Assembly (NCBI RefSeq): GCF_024300825.1 | Contig: NZ_CP101323.1 | Location: 1,736,001-1,800,000 of the forward strand | Direction of reading: 5' to 3' | Source of the DNA: Natronomonas gomsonensis | GTDB lineage: Archaea > Halobacteriota > Halobacteria > Halobacteriales > Haloarculaceae | Length of the DNA stretch: 64,000 bases | Shown here: positions 1 through 7,554 of the stretch, in pieces | Numbering within the stretch: position 1 is the first letter of the stretch | Layout of the letters: the number at the start of each line of letters is the position of its first letter | The notes under the pieces: generated by a model | Told to the model about the DNA's origin: nothing | Database searches by the model: none | The model's input: the letters and a program-made list of their open reading frames with translations, nothing else | Program-made: the position numbers and the translations under genes

Positions 1-1
1 C

Positions 2-1285
2 GACAGCGTTTCGCCGACGAAGACGGCCGAGAACATCGACCTCCTGATTCTCGACGGCGCCTCATACGCGAGACACGAGGAGTGGCTCGCCGACTACAAG
101 AGCGACCCCCGGCGGTCGTTTCAGCCCGTGTTGTTGTTCGTCCCCGAGACGACCAGCACCGTTCCGGACGTTCACGAACGGGTCGACGATGTCGTCTCGA
201 TGCCGACCCAGAAGGAGGTGCTTCAGGCCCGGATTCACGGGCTGTTGGACCGACAGCGACTCTCCCGAGCGGTCGCCGAACGCGAAGACCGGTTTCGAAC
301 GCTGTTCGAGACCGGGCCGGACCCGGCGTTGGTCGTCACCGCCGACGGCACGGTCACCGACTCCAACGTGGCCTTCAGGGAATCCCTCGGCGTTTCGCGG
401 GAGGCGGCCAACGGCCGACGACTCGACGACTTCGAGGCGTTCGACGACGCCGCGGTCGACGCGATGACCGCTCTTTCCGACGACGACGACCGACGAACCA
501 TCTCCTACCAGTCGGCGGACGGGACGCGCCACGCCGAGTGTCGTCTCAGCGGTACGCTCGACGACGGCATCACCGCCGACACCTGCGCAGAACACATCGT
601 GATTCTGCGGGACATCACCGACGAACTCGCCTACAAGCGCGACCTCGAACGACAGGTCGACCGATTGGACGAGTTCGCGTCCATGTTGGCCCACGAACTG
701 CGGAACCCGCTCGGCATCGCCAACGGCTGGCTGGAGGAAGCCGAGGCCTCCGGCGACTCGATTGCGTTCGAGCGCGTCGATTCGGCTCACGACCGGATGC
801 GCTGTATGATAGACGACCTCCTCGCACTCGCGCAAATGGGCGAGGTCATCAGCGACCCAACTGTCGTCTCGGTGCCGGCGGTCGTCGCCGAAGCGTGGGA
901 TAGCGTGGCGACGGCCGAAGCAACGCTGCGCGTCGACGACGACCTCGATGCCGCCATCGTCGACGCGGATGCCGACCGACTGCAGGACGTTTTCGCCAAT
1001 CTGTTCCGCAATGCCGTGGAACACGGCGGAGACGACGTTACCGTGGACGTAGGCCGTTGCTCCGAGAGCTTCTACGTCGAAGACGACGGTCCGGGGTTCG
1101 AATCGACCGACCCCACCCGGCTGTTCGAGTCGGGGTACACGACTAACGCCGACGGCACCGGGTTCGGTCTCGCCATCGTGAAACAGGTCGTCGAGGCCCA
1201 CGGCTGGACCGTCCGGGCGACCGACGGCGACGCCGACGGCGCGCGGTTCGAGGTGACTGATGTCGAAACCCTCCGAGTTGCCTGA
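2..1285 (+). CDS. Sensor histidine kinase, 5' end cut by window edge
   Basis: The frame is already open at base 2, so the N-terminus lies outside the window and an internal ATG at 128 is not the start. Visible order: a degenerate receiver-like segment (about residues 1-85), a PAS domain with RFRTLFE and the DSNVAFRESLG stretch, then HisKA with the phospho-acceptor His in LAHELRNPLG (codon near 692), and a HATPase_c domain with N box NLFRNAVEHGG, G1 DDGPGF and G2 GTGFGLAIVKQV. It has no membrane segment in the visible part, so it is probably cytoplasmic. The stimulus and output are unknown. It closely resembles the kinase at 12918 over the catalytic half. Confidence 0.9.
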   Translation, partial: DSVSPTKTAENIDLLILDGASYARHEEWLADYKSDPRRSFQPVLLFVPETTSTVPDVHERVDDVVSMPTQKEVLQARIHGLLDRQRLSRAVAEREDRFRTLFETGPDPALVVTADGTVTDSNVAFRESLGVSREAANGRRLDDFEAFDDAAVDAMTALSDDDDRRTISYQSADGTRHAECRLSGTLDDGITADTCAEHIVILRDITDELAYKRDLERQVDRLDEFASMLAHELRNPLGIANGWLEEAEASGDSIAFERVDSAHDRMRCMIDDLLALAQMGEVISDPTVVSVPAVVAEAWDSVATAEATLRVDDDLDAAIVDADADRLQDVFANLFRNAVEHGGDDVTVDVGRCSESFYVEDDGPGFESTDPTRLFESGYTTNADGTGFGLAIVKQVVEAHGWTVRATDGDADGARFEVTDVETLRVA

Positions 1286-1312
1286 GATGGCTGGCGGTCT
1301 CGGAGCGTGTCG

Positions 1313-1402
1313 ATGATTCTCCAACGCGCTCTCCTGTGGCTGTACTCGGTCGCCGTTGCGATGCTCGTGCTCGGGTTGCTGGCGTCGCTGTTGGTCCTCT
1401 GA
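1313..1402 (+). CDS. Possible 29-residue single-span membrane peptide
   Basis: An ATG 28 nt after the kinase stop opens 29 codons that are almost entirely hydrophobic (MILQRALLWLYSVAVAMLVL and so on), ending in TGA at 1400. It would form one transmembrane helix. Nothing in it identifies a function. It could be a translated small protein co-transcribed with the kinase, or chance. The uninterrupted hydrophobicity favours a real gene. Confidence 0.35.
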   Translation: MILQRALLWLYSVAVAMLVLGLLASLLVL

Positions 1403-1594
1403 ATCCGCGTCTCACTTTCCGCGGCGTCGACCCGAGCCCGATAATCGGGGTTCATTCCTCGGAATATCTCGTTCGCTACGCTTCTGTAGGGTCGGTTCGC
1501 GCAAACTGATGATGCCTATATGAAACGTATCCGTATCCTGATGGCCCTATACAGCGAACGGTGGCAGTAAGCGAAAATCGGGATACAGAGATGC

Positions 1595-1796
1595 TTACTC
1601 GTCCGGTGAGACGACCACGGTTGCGGTGTGTTTTACATCACCCGTCTGGTAGGTGTAGGCAACGGTCGCGGTGCCGATGGCGTATGTCGCTCGGGGCGAC
1701 CCCGTCTCGGCGTGATACTGCCCGTTATCGACTCGATTCGACGTGAGAACGGTGAGGTCGTAGTCCCCGCGGGCGTGCTCGCCGTTTTCGTACTTG
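1595..1796 (-). pseudogene. C-terminal remnant of a beta-rich protein cut by the TnpB element
   Basis: On the minus strand about 66 codons read out of the right end of the neighbouring TnpB element and end in TAA at 1595. The peptide is acidic and beta-strand-like (ATYAIGTATVAYTYQTG, then HTATVVVSPDE). No start codon belongs to it, and codons upstream come from the tnpB 3' region, so I read it as the tail of a gene whose front was lost when the element inserted. The original family is not recognisable; a pilin or surface protein tail would fit the neighbouring pilin. Confidence 0.45.
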
Positions 1797-1803
1797 ACAT
1801 CCT

Positions 1804-1823
1804 CCCACGGCTTCAGCCGTGGG
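1804..1823 (-). repeat. Right-end hairpin of the TnpB element
   Basis: CCCACGGC-TTCA-GCCGTGGG is a perfect 8-bp stem with a 4-nt loop just inside the TTGAC motif at 1794-1798. IS200/IS605 family ends carry such subterminal hairpins, and the 3' end of tnpB transcripts in this family yields the guide-like reRNA/omega RNA. An RNA spanning the tnpB 3' end and this hairpin is therefore plausible. Confidence 0.75.
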
Positions 1824-1845
1824 ATTCCTCCAGTAGGGATGTTGG

Positions 1846-3159
1846 CTATGCCGTCCCCACGGAGGTAAGTTTCCCGTCGTCGGTACTCCGGTTTGTGCGC
1901 TCCTCGTTGGGACTTGCCCTCACGGGAGAGTGTGGTATCTCCGACCAAGTATGGTCGTCCCACGTGAGGCGCACGGGCCGTGCCATCGACCCGACCTCAG
2001 GTTTGCCAACCTGTCCTTCGAGGAACGTCCGCGAAGCGTCGAGGTCGGCGTGACCTTCGTAGCCACACGGACAGCGAAACACGTCGCCCGCCCGCTCTGT
2101 ATCGTCGCGTTCGCCACACTCCGGGCATTCCGCTGTCGTGTATGCTTCCGACCGGACTTCGACCGTGATGCCGTATTCCTCGGCGGTCATCGCCAGACGG
2201 TCGATGAACGAGCGATACGCCCAAAACTGGTGCGTCTTCTCGTTCACCTCTGCCGACCAGTGTGTCGACAGCACATCGGTGAGGTCGCCTACGTACACAG
2301 TGGCAACCCCCTCGTCGTACAGTCGTCCCATCAGGTCCCGCACGAGCGCCTCCTGTGCGTGGTCGCGCCGTCGTGTCCGGGTTCGATAGAGGCGTCGAAT
2401 CCGGTGGCTACTGTACCGGCCATCGCGGAGTTTCGACTGCAAGCGGGCAATCTCCTCGGTGGTTTCGCGGAAGCGGGCGAACAGGTCGCGACCCTCGTAG
2501 CAGTACTGTTGGCCGGTTGTGGTGGTACAGGCGACGAGGTTGTTCGCGCCCACGTCCAAGGCAGCCGATTCCTCGGCTACTGGTGAATCCCGTCGAGAAT
2601 CAGGCACGGTGACGGGCTGAAAGGCCCTGAACGTGTCGTCGACCTCGTCGTAGGACAGTTCCAACCGGCCCTGTTCGCCCTCACACTTTGGGTCGCCAGC
2701 GACTTCGAGGCGCAGCCGGTCGTGATAGCCAAGGCCGTACTCGTCTTTGAGGTCTTGGCCGACCGGGATTTCCACTCGCGACCGCTCGCCGGTTTCGAGG
2801 GTGTACTGGTCGTTGCGGATATACGTCCGCAACTCCCGCCCCTCATCCTCGTTGCCCCAATAGCCGGGCGGGGCGGTGTCCTCGCCGTCCTCTCGGGCAG
2901 CGAAGAACGAGCGCCACGCTTCGCTGTTCTTGCGGATGAGTTGTTGGGCGGTGGCAGAGCCGAGGACGCCGACGTACTGCTTGCGGTAGTCGGCAGTATC
3001 CCACACCGATTCGCCCTCGAAGAACTGCTGGCGACGTTCGTAGGTGAGCTCGTTCCAGAGGCTGGCGGAGGCGTCCAACAACTCTCGGAGCAGTTGCTTG
3101 TCCTGCGCGGAGAGCGGACGTACCGCGAACGTGTTGGTTCGCCTCACGACAACAGACAT
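1846..3159 (-). CDS. tnpB: TnpB/IS1341-type protein with altered RuvC motif
   Basis: This is a 437-residue TnpB homologue. RuvC-I is [11 protein letters not shown] with Asp202. RuvC-II reads [11 protein letters not shown], so Gly291 sits where the catalytic Glu is expected. A zinc ribbon is formed by Cys345, Cys348, Cys363 and Cys365, and RuvC-III is HADLDAS with Asp372. The second start, ATG at 3159, is chosen because [11 protein letters not shown] begins the family's usual N-terminus; an upstream ATG at 3192 would add 11 residues and overlap the palindrome. TnpB proteins are RNA-guided nucleases. With D-G-D instead of D-E-D this copy may be cleavage-defective. No tnpA accompanies it. Confidence 0.9.
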   Translation of the reverse strand: MSVVVRRTNTFAVRPLSAQDKQLLRELLDASASLWNELTYERRQQFFEGESVWDTADYRKQYVGVLGSATAQQLIRKNSEAWRSFFAAREDGEDTAPPGYWGNEDEGRELRTYIRNDQYTLETGERSRVEIPVGQDLKDEYGLGYHDRLRLEVAGDPKCEGEQGRLELSYDEVDDTFRAFQPVTVPDSRRDSPVAEESAALDVGANNLVACTTTTGQQYCYEGRDLFARFRETTEEIARLQSKLRDGRYSSHRIRRLYRTRTRRRDHAQEALVRDLMGRLYDEGVATVYVGDLTDVLSTHWSAEVNEKTHQFWAYRSFIDRLAMTAEEYGITVEVRSEAYTTAECPECGERDDTERAGDVFRCPCGYEGHADLDASRTFLEGQVGKPEVGSMARPVRLTWDDHTWSEIPHSPVRASPNEERTNRSTDDGKLTSVGTA

Positions 3160-3170
3160 TAGTGACCCTA

Positions 3171-3191
3171 TGTCTAAATGCCTTTTGGACA
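3171..3191. promoter_or_regulatory. Candidate operator between tnpB and the RHH gene
   Basis: TGTCTAAA (3171-3178) and TTTGGACA (3184-3191) form an inverted repeat with 7 of 8 positions matching and a 5-nt spacer. It fills most of the 38-bp gap between the divergent tnpB (ATG 3159) and RHH (ATG 3198) starts. That is where an autoregulatory RHH dimer would block both promoters. Confidence 0.45.
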
Positions 3192-3197
3192 CAAACG

Positions 3198-3341
3198 ATG
3201 CGACCGAACATCGATATTTCGCACACGCTTAACGGGCGCGTGAAAGACTACGCCGAACAGCAGGACAAGAGCCTCGAAGAAGCCTATCAGGAGATTATCG
3301 AAGCGGGGTTGGAAGCGGTGGAACATCCAGACGGGCCGTAG
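3198..3341 (+). CDS. Small ribbon-helix-helix-like protein, divergent to tnpB
   Basis: This 47-residue protein begins [20 protein letters not shown]. The pattern is a short strand (NIDISHTL), a helix ([11 protein letters not shown]) and a second helix ([17 protein letters not shown]). It matches the CopG/Arc ribbon-helix-helix fold, whose dimers bind operator palindromes through the N-terminal strand. The gene lies inside the element, 38 bp from the tnpB start and facing away. I infer a DNA-binding partner or regulator of tnpB. The alternative is a domesticated antitoxin-like gene, but no toxin gene is adjacent. Confidence 0.6.
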   Translation: MRPNIDISHTLNGRVKDYAEQQDKSLEEAYQEIIEAGLEAVEHPDGP

Positions 3342-3374
3342 CGCGTGGACTGCTGAGCTATGTTGTCGCTTACA

Positions 3375-3394
3375 CCCACCCCTGAAGGAGTGGG
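3375..3394. repeat. Left-end hairpin of the TnpB element
   Basis: CCCAC (3375-3379) pairs with GTGGG (3390-3394) around an almost paired CCCTGAAGGA loop. It marks the left side of the element, 34 bp past the RHH stop. Confidence 0.5.
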
Positions 3395-3481
3395 CTTTCG
3401 CCTCGCTACCTCGTCATCTACGGTTGGAACCCTCCAGCGTGACCGCGTTCGGATTTAGATCCCCGTGGTCACGCCCCCGCC

Positions 3482-4024
3482 TCAGACCGTGAACTCGGCG
3501 ATTTTGTAGGAGTCTTCGCCCTCGACAGTACCGGGGTTGTACCCCTCGACGGGGCGAGTGGTCCAGTAAATCTTGACCGTGACACCGTCGGCACTGTGTC
3601 CTTCCGGGTCGAGATACACCGTCTCACCGGAGTCCCACGTCTCGCCGATGCCGACCTGTGGATCGCCGCTTGCGGCTTCCGTGAACTTCTCCCGTTCGCT
3701 GGCGTGGTCGTCGTTTGCGGGCTTGGAACTGTCAGGTGCGCCGCCGATGTCGAGTTTCTTCGACCCGATGACGTAGAGGTTCTCCGTCTCGATGGCGGTT
3801 CCGGATTCGAGCGTGACGGCGATGATATCGTCGTCGTCGGGGCCAGCGTCGTCAAGAATCGCGTGTGATATCGATGCCTGTGGCGCCGGCGGTGATGGCG
3901 AGGGACCGAGACCGAAGACGAACGCACCGACGACGGATGAGAGAATGACGACGACAGCGACCATCAGAATCGTCCCCGTCACCGTCGATGCCCCCCGAAG
4001 ACCCCCCTGAAATGTTCTTTTCAT
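3482..4024 (-). CDS. Type IV pilin-like protein (archaeal pilin N-terminal domain)
   Basis: About 180 residues. The N-terminus has a short basic leader (MKRTFQGGLRG) followed directly by a hydrophobic helix (STVTGTILMVAVVVILSSVV), the class III signal processed by archaeal prepilin peptidase and used in pilus cores. The rest is an acidic beta-rich head. ATG at 4024 is preferred over ATG at 4039 because the TATA box centred near 4059 predicts a transcript starting near 4033, downstream of the longer start. The protein should be membrane-anchored or assembled into a surface filament. No pilus assembly genes are adjacent. Confidence 0.75.
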   Translation of the reverse strand: MKRTFQGGLRGASTVTGTILMVAVVVILSSVVGAFVFGLGPSPSPPAPQASISHAILDDAGPDDDDIIAVTLESGTAIETENLYVIGSKKLDIGGAPDSSKPANDDHASEREKFTEAASGDPQVGIGETWDSGETVYLDPEGHSADGVTVKIYWTTRPVEGYNPGTVEGEDSYKIAEFTV

Positions 4025-4053
4025 ACGCAGTTCTCTCACAGTATGGAGTGGCG

Positions 4054-4065
4054 GTATTTAAATAA
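4054..4065 (-). promoter_or_regulatory. TATA box of the pilin gene
   Basis: TATTTAAATAAT (both strands AT-only) stands out in GC-rich surroundings. It sits 30-40 nt upstream of the ATG at 4024 on the minus strand, the right distance for a transcript with a leader of roughly 9 nt. Confidence 0.6.
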
Positions 4066-4138
4066 TGAGAAAATTTCCGTGAGTGAGGGCCTACTGCGGG
4101 AGGAATCGGAATCAGGGTGGCAGTGAACCGTCCGGCCC

Positions 4139-4400
4139 TCACCGCTCGGTGTCGCCCCACCGACGGGACACCTCGGCGGTCTCTTTGTTGCTACCCAACA
4201 GCCACGGACTGTCGATGGCTCGGACAATCACAGTCAGGGCGTTCGGTGCCGCTACCGTCACATTGGCGCCGTTGACGACGATTCGAAATCGAATCGGCAA
4301 CCGAACTCCAGCTGTAGCCGTTCAGTGGGCGACTCGAACAGGTCCGAAATCGTCCCCTCGTCGGGAGTCCAGCCGACGAATTCGACGGACAGGCGTCGTT
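4139..4400 (-). pseudogene. Decayed copy of the 3' end of a YihY/BrkB-family gene
   Basis: From 4141 downward the minus strand reads VRAIDSPWLLGSNKETAEVS then RRWGDTER and stop. It parallels the intact YihY protein at 9997, which ends VRTVDRPWLLGGDKETAEVY then LRWDNSD. Similarity continues inward through RIVVNGANVTV versus RIVVDGADVTV until an in-frame stop at 4322-4324, beyond which the match fades. There is no start codon and no membrane part. This is a gene fragment, duplicated or inherited, that has drifted considerably. Confidence 0.75.
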
Positions 4401-4573
4401 ATCTGGCGGTAGACTAGATACCTGAGTGGGTCTGCGAAGCGGAATCTTCCATTCGCTATTAGTAGGTCCTCCGCCGATAAATGGGTTCTGTCGGTCACTC
4501 TGCCGGACGACCGTCTCACGACGAGGTATATGTCATAAGAGGGTTTTCAACGGAGCCAAACGAAGGCGAACAC

Positions 4574-5056
4574 ATGGAACTCATCTCAGTCGCGGCGGTC
4601 GCGGACAACGGCGTCATCGGCCGGAACGGCGAGTTACCGTGGCCGAGCATCCCGGCCGACAAACGACAGTACCGAAATCGAATCGCGGACTGGCCCGTCA
4701 TCCTCGGCCGGCGAACGTTCGACTCGATGCGCGATGACCTTCCGGGGAGAGTGCAGGTCGTGTTGAGCCGGTCGGCGTCCGACTACGGCATCGAGTCGGC
4801 ACACCACGCGTCGGGCGTCGACGATGCAATCGAAACGGTCGAATCACTCGGGGACGACCGAGCCTACGTCATCGGCGGGGCGGGCATCTACGCCCTATTC
4901 CAACCGGTCGTCGACCGGATGATACTCAGTCGGATTCCAGGCGACTACGACGGCGACGCGTACTTCCCGGAGTGGAATACCGACGAGTGGACCGTCGTCG
5001 ACCGCACTCCCTACGACGAGTTCACCCTCGAGGAGTGGGTTCGAGAGCGGCGCTAA
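4574..5056 (+). CDS. folA: Dihydrofolate reductase
   Basis: 160 residues, the normal length for DHFR. It reduces dihydrofolate to tetrahydrofolate with NADPH. Visible family motifs are the N-terminal [18 protein letters not shown] (Met20-loop region with the conserved W), [11 protein letters not shown] (cofactor-binding GR-T-F), and [10 protein letters not shown] (conserved GG before helix F). The start is the ATG directly before ELISVAAV; an in-frame ATG 93 nt upstream would add an unrelated extension. No thymidylate synthase gene adjoins it, so it stands alone here. Confidence 0.93.
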   Translation: MELISVAAVADNGVIGRNGELPWPSIPADKRQYRNRIADWPVILGRRTFDSMRDDLPGRVQVVLSRSASDYGIESAHHASGVDDAIETVESLGDDRAYVIGGAGIYALFQPVVDRMILSRIPGDYDGDAYFPEWNTDEWTVVDRTPYDEFTLEEWVRERR

Positions 5057-5208
5057 CGAGGGGGCTCCTAGCAAATAGAGAGACATCAGATTTGTCCGCG
5101 GCCGGCGGTTGGGATTTTTGTTCACACGAAGCAACCATGCAGCATGATTAGCCAACTCACCGCCCCGAGATGGGTGACCGACATCTTCTCGGCCTACATT
5201 GACCTCCT

Positions 5209-5228
5209 CCTCCGCGCTCACGCGGAGG
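5209..5228 (-). repeat. Right-end hairpin of the IS200/IS605 element
   Basis: CCTCCGCG (5209-5216), CTCA loop, CGCGGAGG (5221-5228) is a perfect 8-bp stem just inside the TTGAC motif. A second perfect 7-bp stem, AGGCCGA/TCGGCCT, follows at 5248-5266. Together these may be the structured 3' part of the tnpB-associated guide RNA. Confidence 0.7.
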
Positions 5229-5273
5229 AATCCCACCACGGGATTTCAGGCCGAGTGTATCGGCCTGTTGGTT

Positions 5274-6533
5274 TCAAGACGCATACGTTCCACGCGTCGT
5301 CTGCTGGTTTTCAGCATCGGCTTGGCTGTCTTGTGGCCCGGTCAAAGAGGCCCCATCCGTAGCCGAGTCATCGTCACCGGCCTTCTGCCGGGAAGTCCGG
5401 TCGCTTCGGCGGTGACTCTCTCCACTACGGTAGCGGTCTGCAATGTTTATCGCCCCGTTCACGTCGGCTTGATACTCACCGACCCAACAGCCGCCGTTCG
5501 AGCATCTGAACGTCGCCTGTCGTGGTCGATAGCCGTGTTCACCGCAGGCGTGGCACGCCTTCGACGTGTTCCGGGGATTCACCGTCTCGACGGGAATCCC
5601 CGTCTCGGCGGCTTTGTAGCGAATCTGTGCGTGGAGCTTGGCAAAGCCCCACCCGTGCAACCGCCGATTCATATACGCGCCGTAGTCCATATTCTCGCGG
5701 ATGTACGTCAGGTCTTCCAGCACCAATACTGGATTCTCGACGGACTCGGCGTACTCCACGACCTCGCGGGTTACACGGTGGAACACATCGTCAATCTGGT
5801 CCCACAGCGAGTCGCCGTAGGACTCCGCGATTCGCTCACTGCCGCGCTGCTGAAGCCGTCGCTTGGCGGTGAAGTAGGTTTTGCGGAGCCGACGAACGGC
5901 CTTGCCGTCGTCGGCCCACAGGCGGGGGCGAACCGGAGAACCGTGCTCGTCGCGGTGACACACCGTGACGAGACTCGCTTCTCCAATGTCCACGCCGATG
6001 GGCGTCCGCTCGTCGGCGGACGCCGCAGATTGGTCCTCCACGTCGCGGGTAGCGGTGATGTGGAGATACCATGTTCCGTCCCGCTCGAACAGCCGACTTT
6101 CACCCATCTCGGCGTCGTCTGCGTACAACGCTTCGAGCCACTCCCGCTGGTCGGGATTGGCGCGCGCCGGAATCCAGAGGTGGTAATCCTCGTGGTGCGG
6201 GACTTTGACGTACCACTCGATAGCGTTCTGTGGCTGGTGGTCAAGTTGCAGTCCCTCGTTGGTGAACCGTACCGGGTGGTCATCGTGCAGTTCGTCGGCG
6301 TTGTAGCTGTTCCCACAGAGTTGTGGGACGTACTTCTTGAGGGCATTTTTCGCGTAGCCACTCAGGTCGTACTCAACAACCACGTCGTTGGCCGCTGACT
6401 GTGTGTCACAGCCAGCGGCGAAGGCGGCCTGAAGCGCCTGCTGGTAGGCGTCCCGCGTCTCACGAAGCTTCTGCCGCTTGTAGACGTTCGGGTCCACAAG
6501 CTTCAGTTCGAGCGTTTTTGTGAGTTCGGTCAC
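5274..6533 (-). CDS. tnpB: TnpB, RNA-guided endonuclease of IS605 family
   Basis: 419 residues starting at GTG 6533, which overlaps the tnpA stop as GTGA; this coupling decides the start. The nuclease triad is intact: Asp182 in GVDIGEASL, Glu273 in VLVLEDLTYIR, and Asp357 in QADVNGAINIADRY. The zinc ribbon uses Cys327, Cys330, Cys344 and Cys349. In this family the protein, guided by an RNA from the element's right end, cleaves DNA next to a short motif and helps retain the element. The low-complexity acidic C-tail (residues 370-419) probably overlaps the RNA-coding region. Confidence 0.93.
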   Translation of the reverse strand: MTELTKTLELKLVDPNVYKRQKLRETRDAYQQALQAAFAAGCDTQSAANDVVVEYDLSGYAKNALKKYVPQLCGNSYNADELHDDHPVRFTNEGLQLDHQPQNAIEWYVKVPHHEDYHLWIPARANPDQREWLEALYADDAEMGESRLFERDGTWYLHITATRDVEDQSAASADERTPIGVDIGEASLVTVCHRDEHGSPVRPRLWADDGKAVRRLRKTYFTAKRRLQQRGSERIAESYGDSLWDQIDDVFHRVTREVVEYAESVENPVLVLEDLTYIRENMDYGAYMNRRLHGWGFAKLHAQIRYKAAETGIPVETVNPRNTSKACHACGEHGYRPRQATFRCSNGGCWVGEYQADVNGAINIADRYRSGESHRRSDRTSRQKAGDDDSATDGASLTGPQDSQADAENQQTTRGTYAS

Positions 6534-6919
6534 GCTTCGGCCTCCTTGTGTCGGTTGATGTAGTTCTCGACAGTTTCGCTGGAGACGTGGCCGGCTGTTC
6601 CGGCGTAGTAGCCGCGTTCCCACCGGATTTTCTCGTCGTCGTGGTCGGCGTGGCGGTGGTTGTATTTCCGTGAGGAAATGCCCTTGAACCAGTTGGCGAG
6701 CAGTGATGGTCTGTGTTTGGGCGGGCTACTGACGAACAGGTGAACGTGGTCGGGCTGAACAGTCAGGTTTTGAATGTCCAAGCCTTTCTCGTCGGCAATT
6801 TCGTGGAGGATGGATTCCACACGGTCGGCAACTTCTCCCGTCAGTACCGCGTTGCGGTACTTCGGGAGCCACACTATGTGGTAGTTGAGGTTGTAGGTTG
6901 CGTGCCGTGTGGTCTTCAT
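6530..6919 (-). CDS. tnpA: IS200-type Y1 transposase TnpA
   Basis: 129 residues, the usual length of HUH Y1 transposases. The HUH pair is His58 and His60 in PDHVHLFV, and the nucleophile is Tyr120 in SSETVENYI. These enzymes excise and insert single-stranded element DNA through subterminal hairpins without duplicating the target. The gene is translationally coupled to tnpB. An AT-rich TATA candidate lies near 6950-6957 on the minus strand, predicting a very short leader. The element appears intact and may be mobile. Confidence 0.95.
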   Translation of the reverse strand: MKTTRHATYNLNYHIVWLPKYRNAVLTGEVADRVESILHEIADEKGLDIQNLTVQPDHVHLFVSSPPKHRPSLLANWFKGISSRKYNHRHADHDDEKIRWERGYYAGTAGHVSSETVENYINRHKEAEA

Positions 6920-7025
6920 CCGTGCTACACACTATGGTTATATCATAGCAAATATTTTGTGGAAGCGGTGGGAAATCCAGCCCTGCAATAGAACGGTGGA
7001 CTGTCACACTATGCTGTCCGCTCGA

Positions 7026-7093
7026 CCCCCGCCTGTTCGCTCCTCGGTTCCGACAGAGCGTCGGAACACTCGTCACTCACGGGAAGGCGGGGG
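7026..7093. repeat. Left-end inverted repeats of the IS200/IS605 element
   Basis: Outer arms CCCCCGCC (7026-7033) and GGCGGGGG (7086-7093) pair perfectly. Nested inside, GTTCCGAC (7047-7054) pairs with GTCGGAAC (7060-7067) around a 5-nt loop. This is the position expected for the left-end structure recognised by TnpA. Confidence 0.6.
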
Positions 7094-7098
7094 TATGC

Positions 7099-7449
7099 GC
7101 TCGTATCTCTATCACCGAGGAGGTGTACGTCGCCTACGATGAGGACACCGAACGGGCCCTGATGGAACTCCAGCAAATCGCCAGCGACCACGACCCGATT
7201 CACGACGACCCGGCGCCGAACGCGCGCATCGTCGACTTGGGCAAGAACGAAGTCACCGTACAAGCCGAATTTTGGGTCGAAGACCCGATGAAAAGCGACG
7301 TTCCGACGGTTCGCTCCGACTTCCGGCGACTCGTGAAACGTCGCTTCGACGAGGAAGGCATTACGCTGGCTCCGCCGTCCGCACAGTCGCTCTCCGGGGA
7401 ACTCACGGTGGACGAACGTCGATCCGACCCAACCTCGAATGGGTCGTAA
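7099..7449 (+). pseudogene. MscS-family channel, C-terminal fragment only
   Basis: The frame resembles the cytoplasmic C-terminal domain of haloarchaeal MscS channels: VAYDEDTERALMELQQIASD, then VTVQAEFWVEDPMKSDVP, then RRLVKRRFDEEGITLAPP. Family-like sequence (ISITEEVYVAYDEDTE) extends upstream of the first usable start (GTG 7123), right up to the insertion-sequence end near 7098. The transmembrane and pore helices are absent, so the gene was beheaded at the element junction. No matching N-terminal half is seen on the other side of the element. It probably makes no functional channel. Confidence 0.75.
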
Positions 7450-7554
7450 AAAGTGAGTTCGTTCAGCGCAGTGACCGGCGAAGGAGAACCGAGTTCCCGT
7501 GACGGTCGTCCGGTCGCGTCGGGACGTCTACTCTACGGTGGGTAGAGCTGCCGC

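Larger units (their letters stand above)
1794..3400 (-). mobile_element. IS1341-type (IS605 family) element with tnpB only
   Basis: This unit contains tnpB (minus strand) and a divergent small RHH gene, with no tnpA. The right end on the plus strand is TTGACATCCTCC followed by a perfect 8-bp hairpin (1804-1811 with 1816-1823, TTCA loop). The left end carries a second hairpin, CCCAC/GTGGG, at 3375-3394. No target-site duplication is seen, as expected for this family. The exact left boundary is approximate. Confidence 0.7.
5199..7098 (-). mobile_element. Complete IS200/IS605-type element (tnpA-tnpB)
   Basis: The element carries a Y1 transposase gene followed by tnpB on the minus strand. The right end is TTGACCTCCTCC at 5199 with a perfect hairpin at 5209-5228. 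The left end has CCCCCGCC (7026-7033) complementary to GGCGGGGG (7086-7093), enclosing a further 8-bp hairpin at 7047-7067. The element abuts a truncated MscS reading frame on its left-end side. Boundaries are approximate to a few bases. Confidence 0.8.

Noticed and set aside
62-1324. Long minus-strand open frame opposite the histidine kinase
   Set aside because: It is an antisense shadow created by GC-rich third positions; the plus strand has clear kinase motifs and the antisense protein has none.
3198-3341. RHH gene as antitoxin of a toxin-antitoxin pair
   Set aside because: No small toxin-like gene overlaps or follows it; the only close neighbour is tnpB in the opposite direction.
5144-5362. 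Possible gene starting ATG 5144, considered as the missing N-terminus of MscS
   Set aside because: Only about 19 codons precede the element end and they do not resemble an MscS membrane segment; the rest runs through the element's hairpins.
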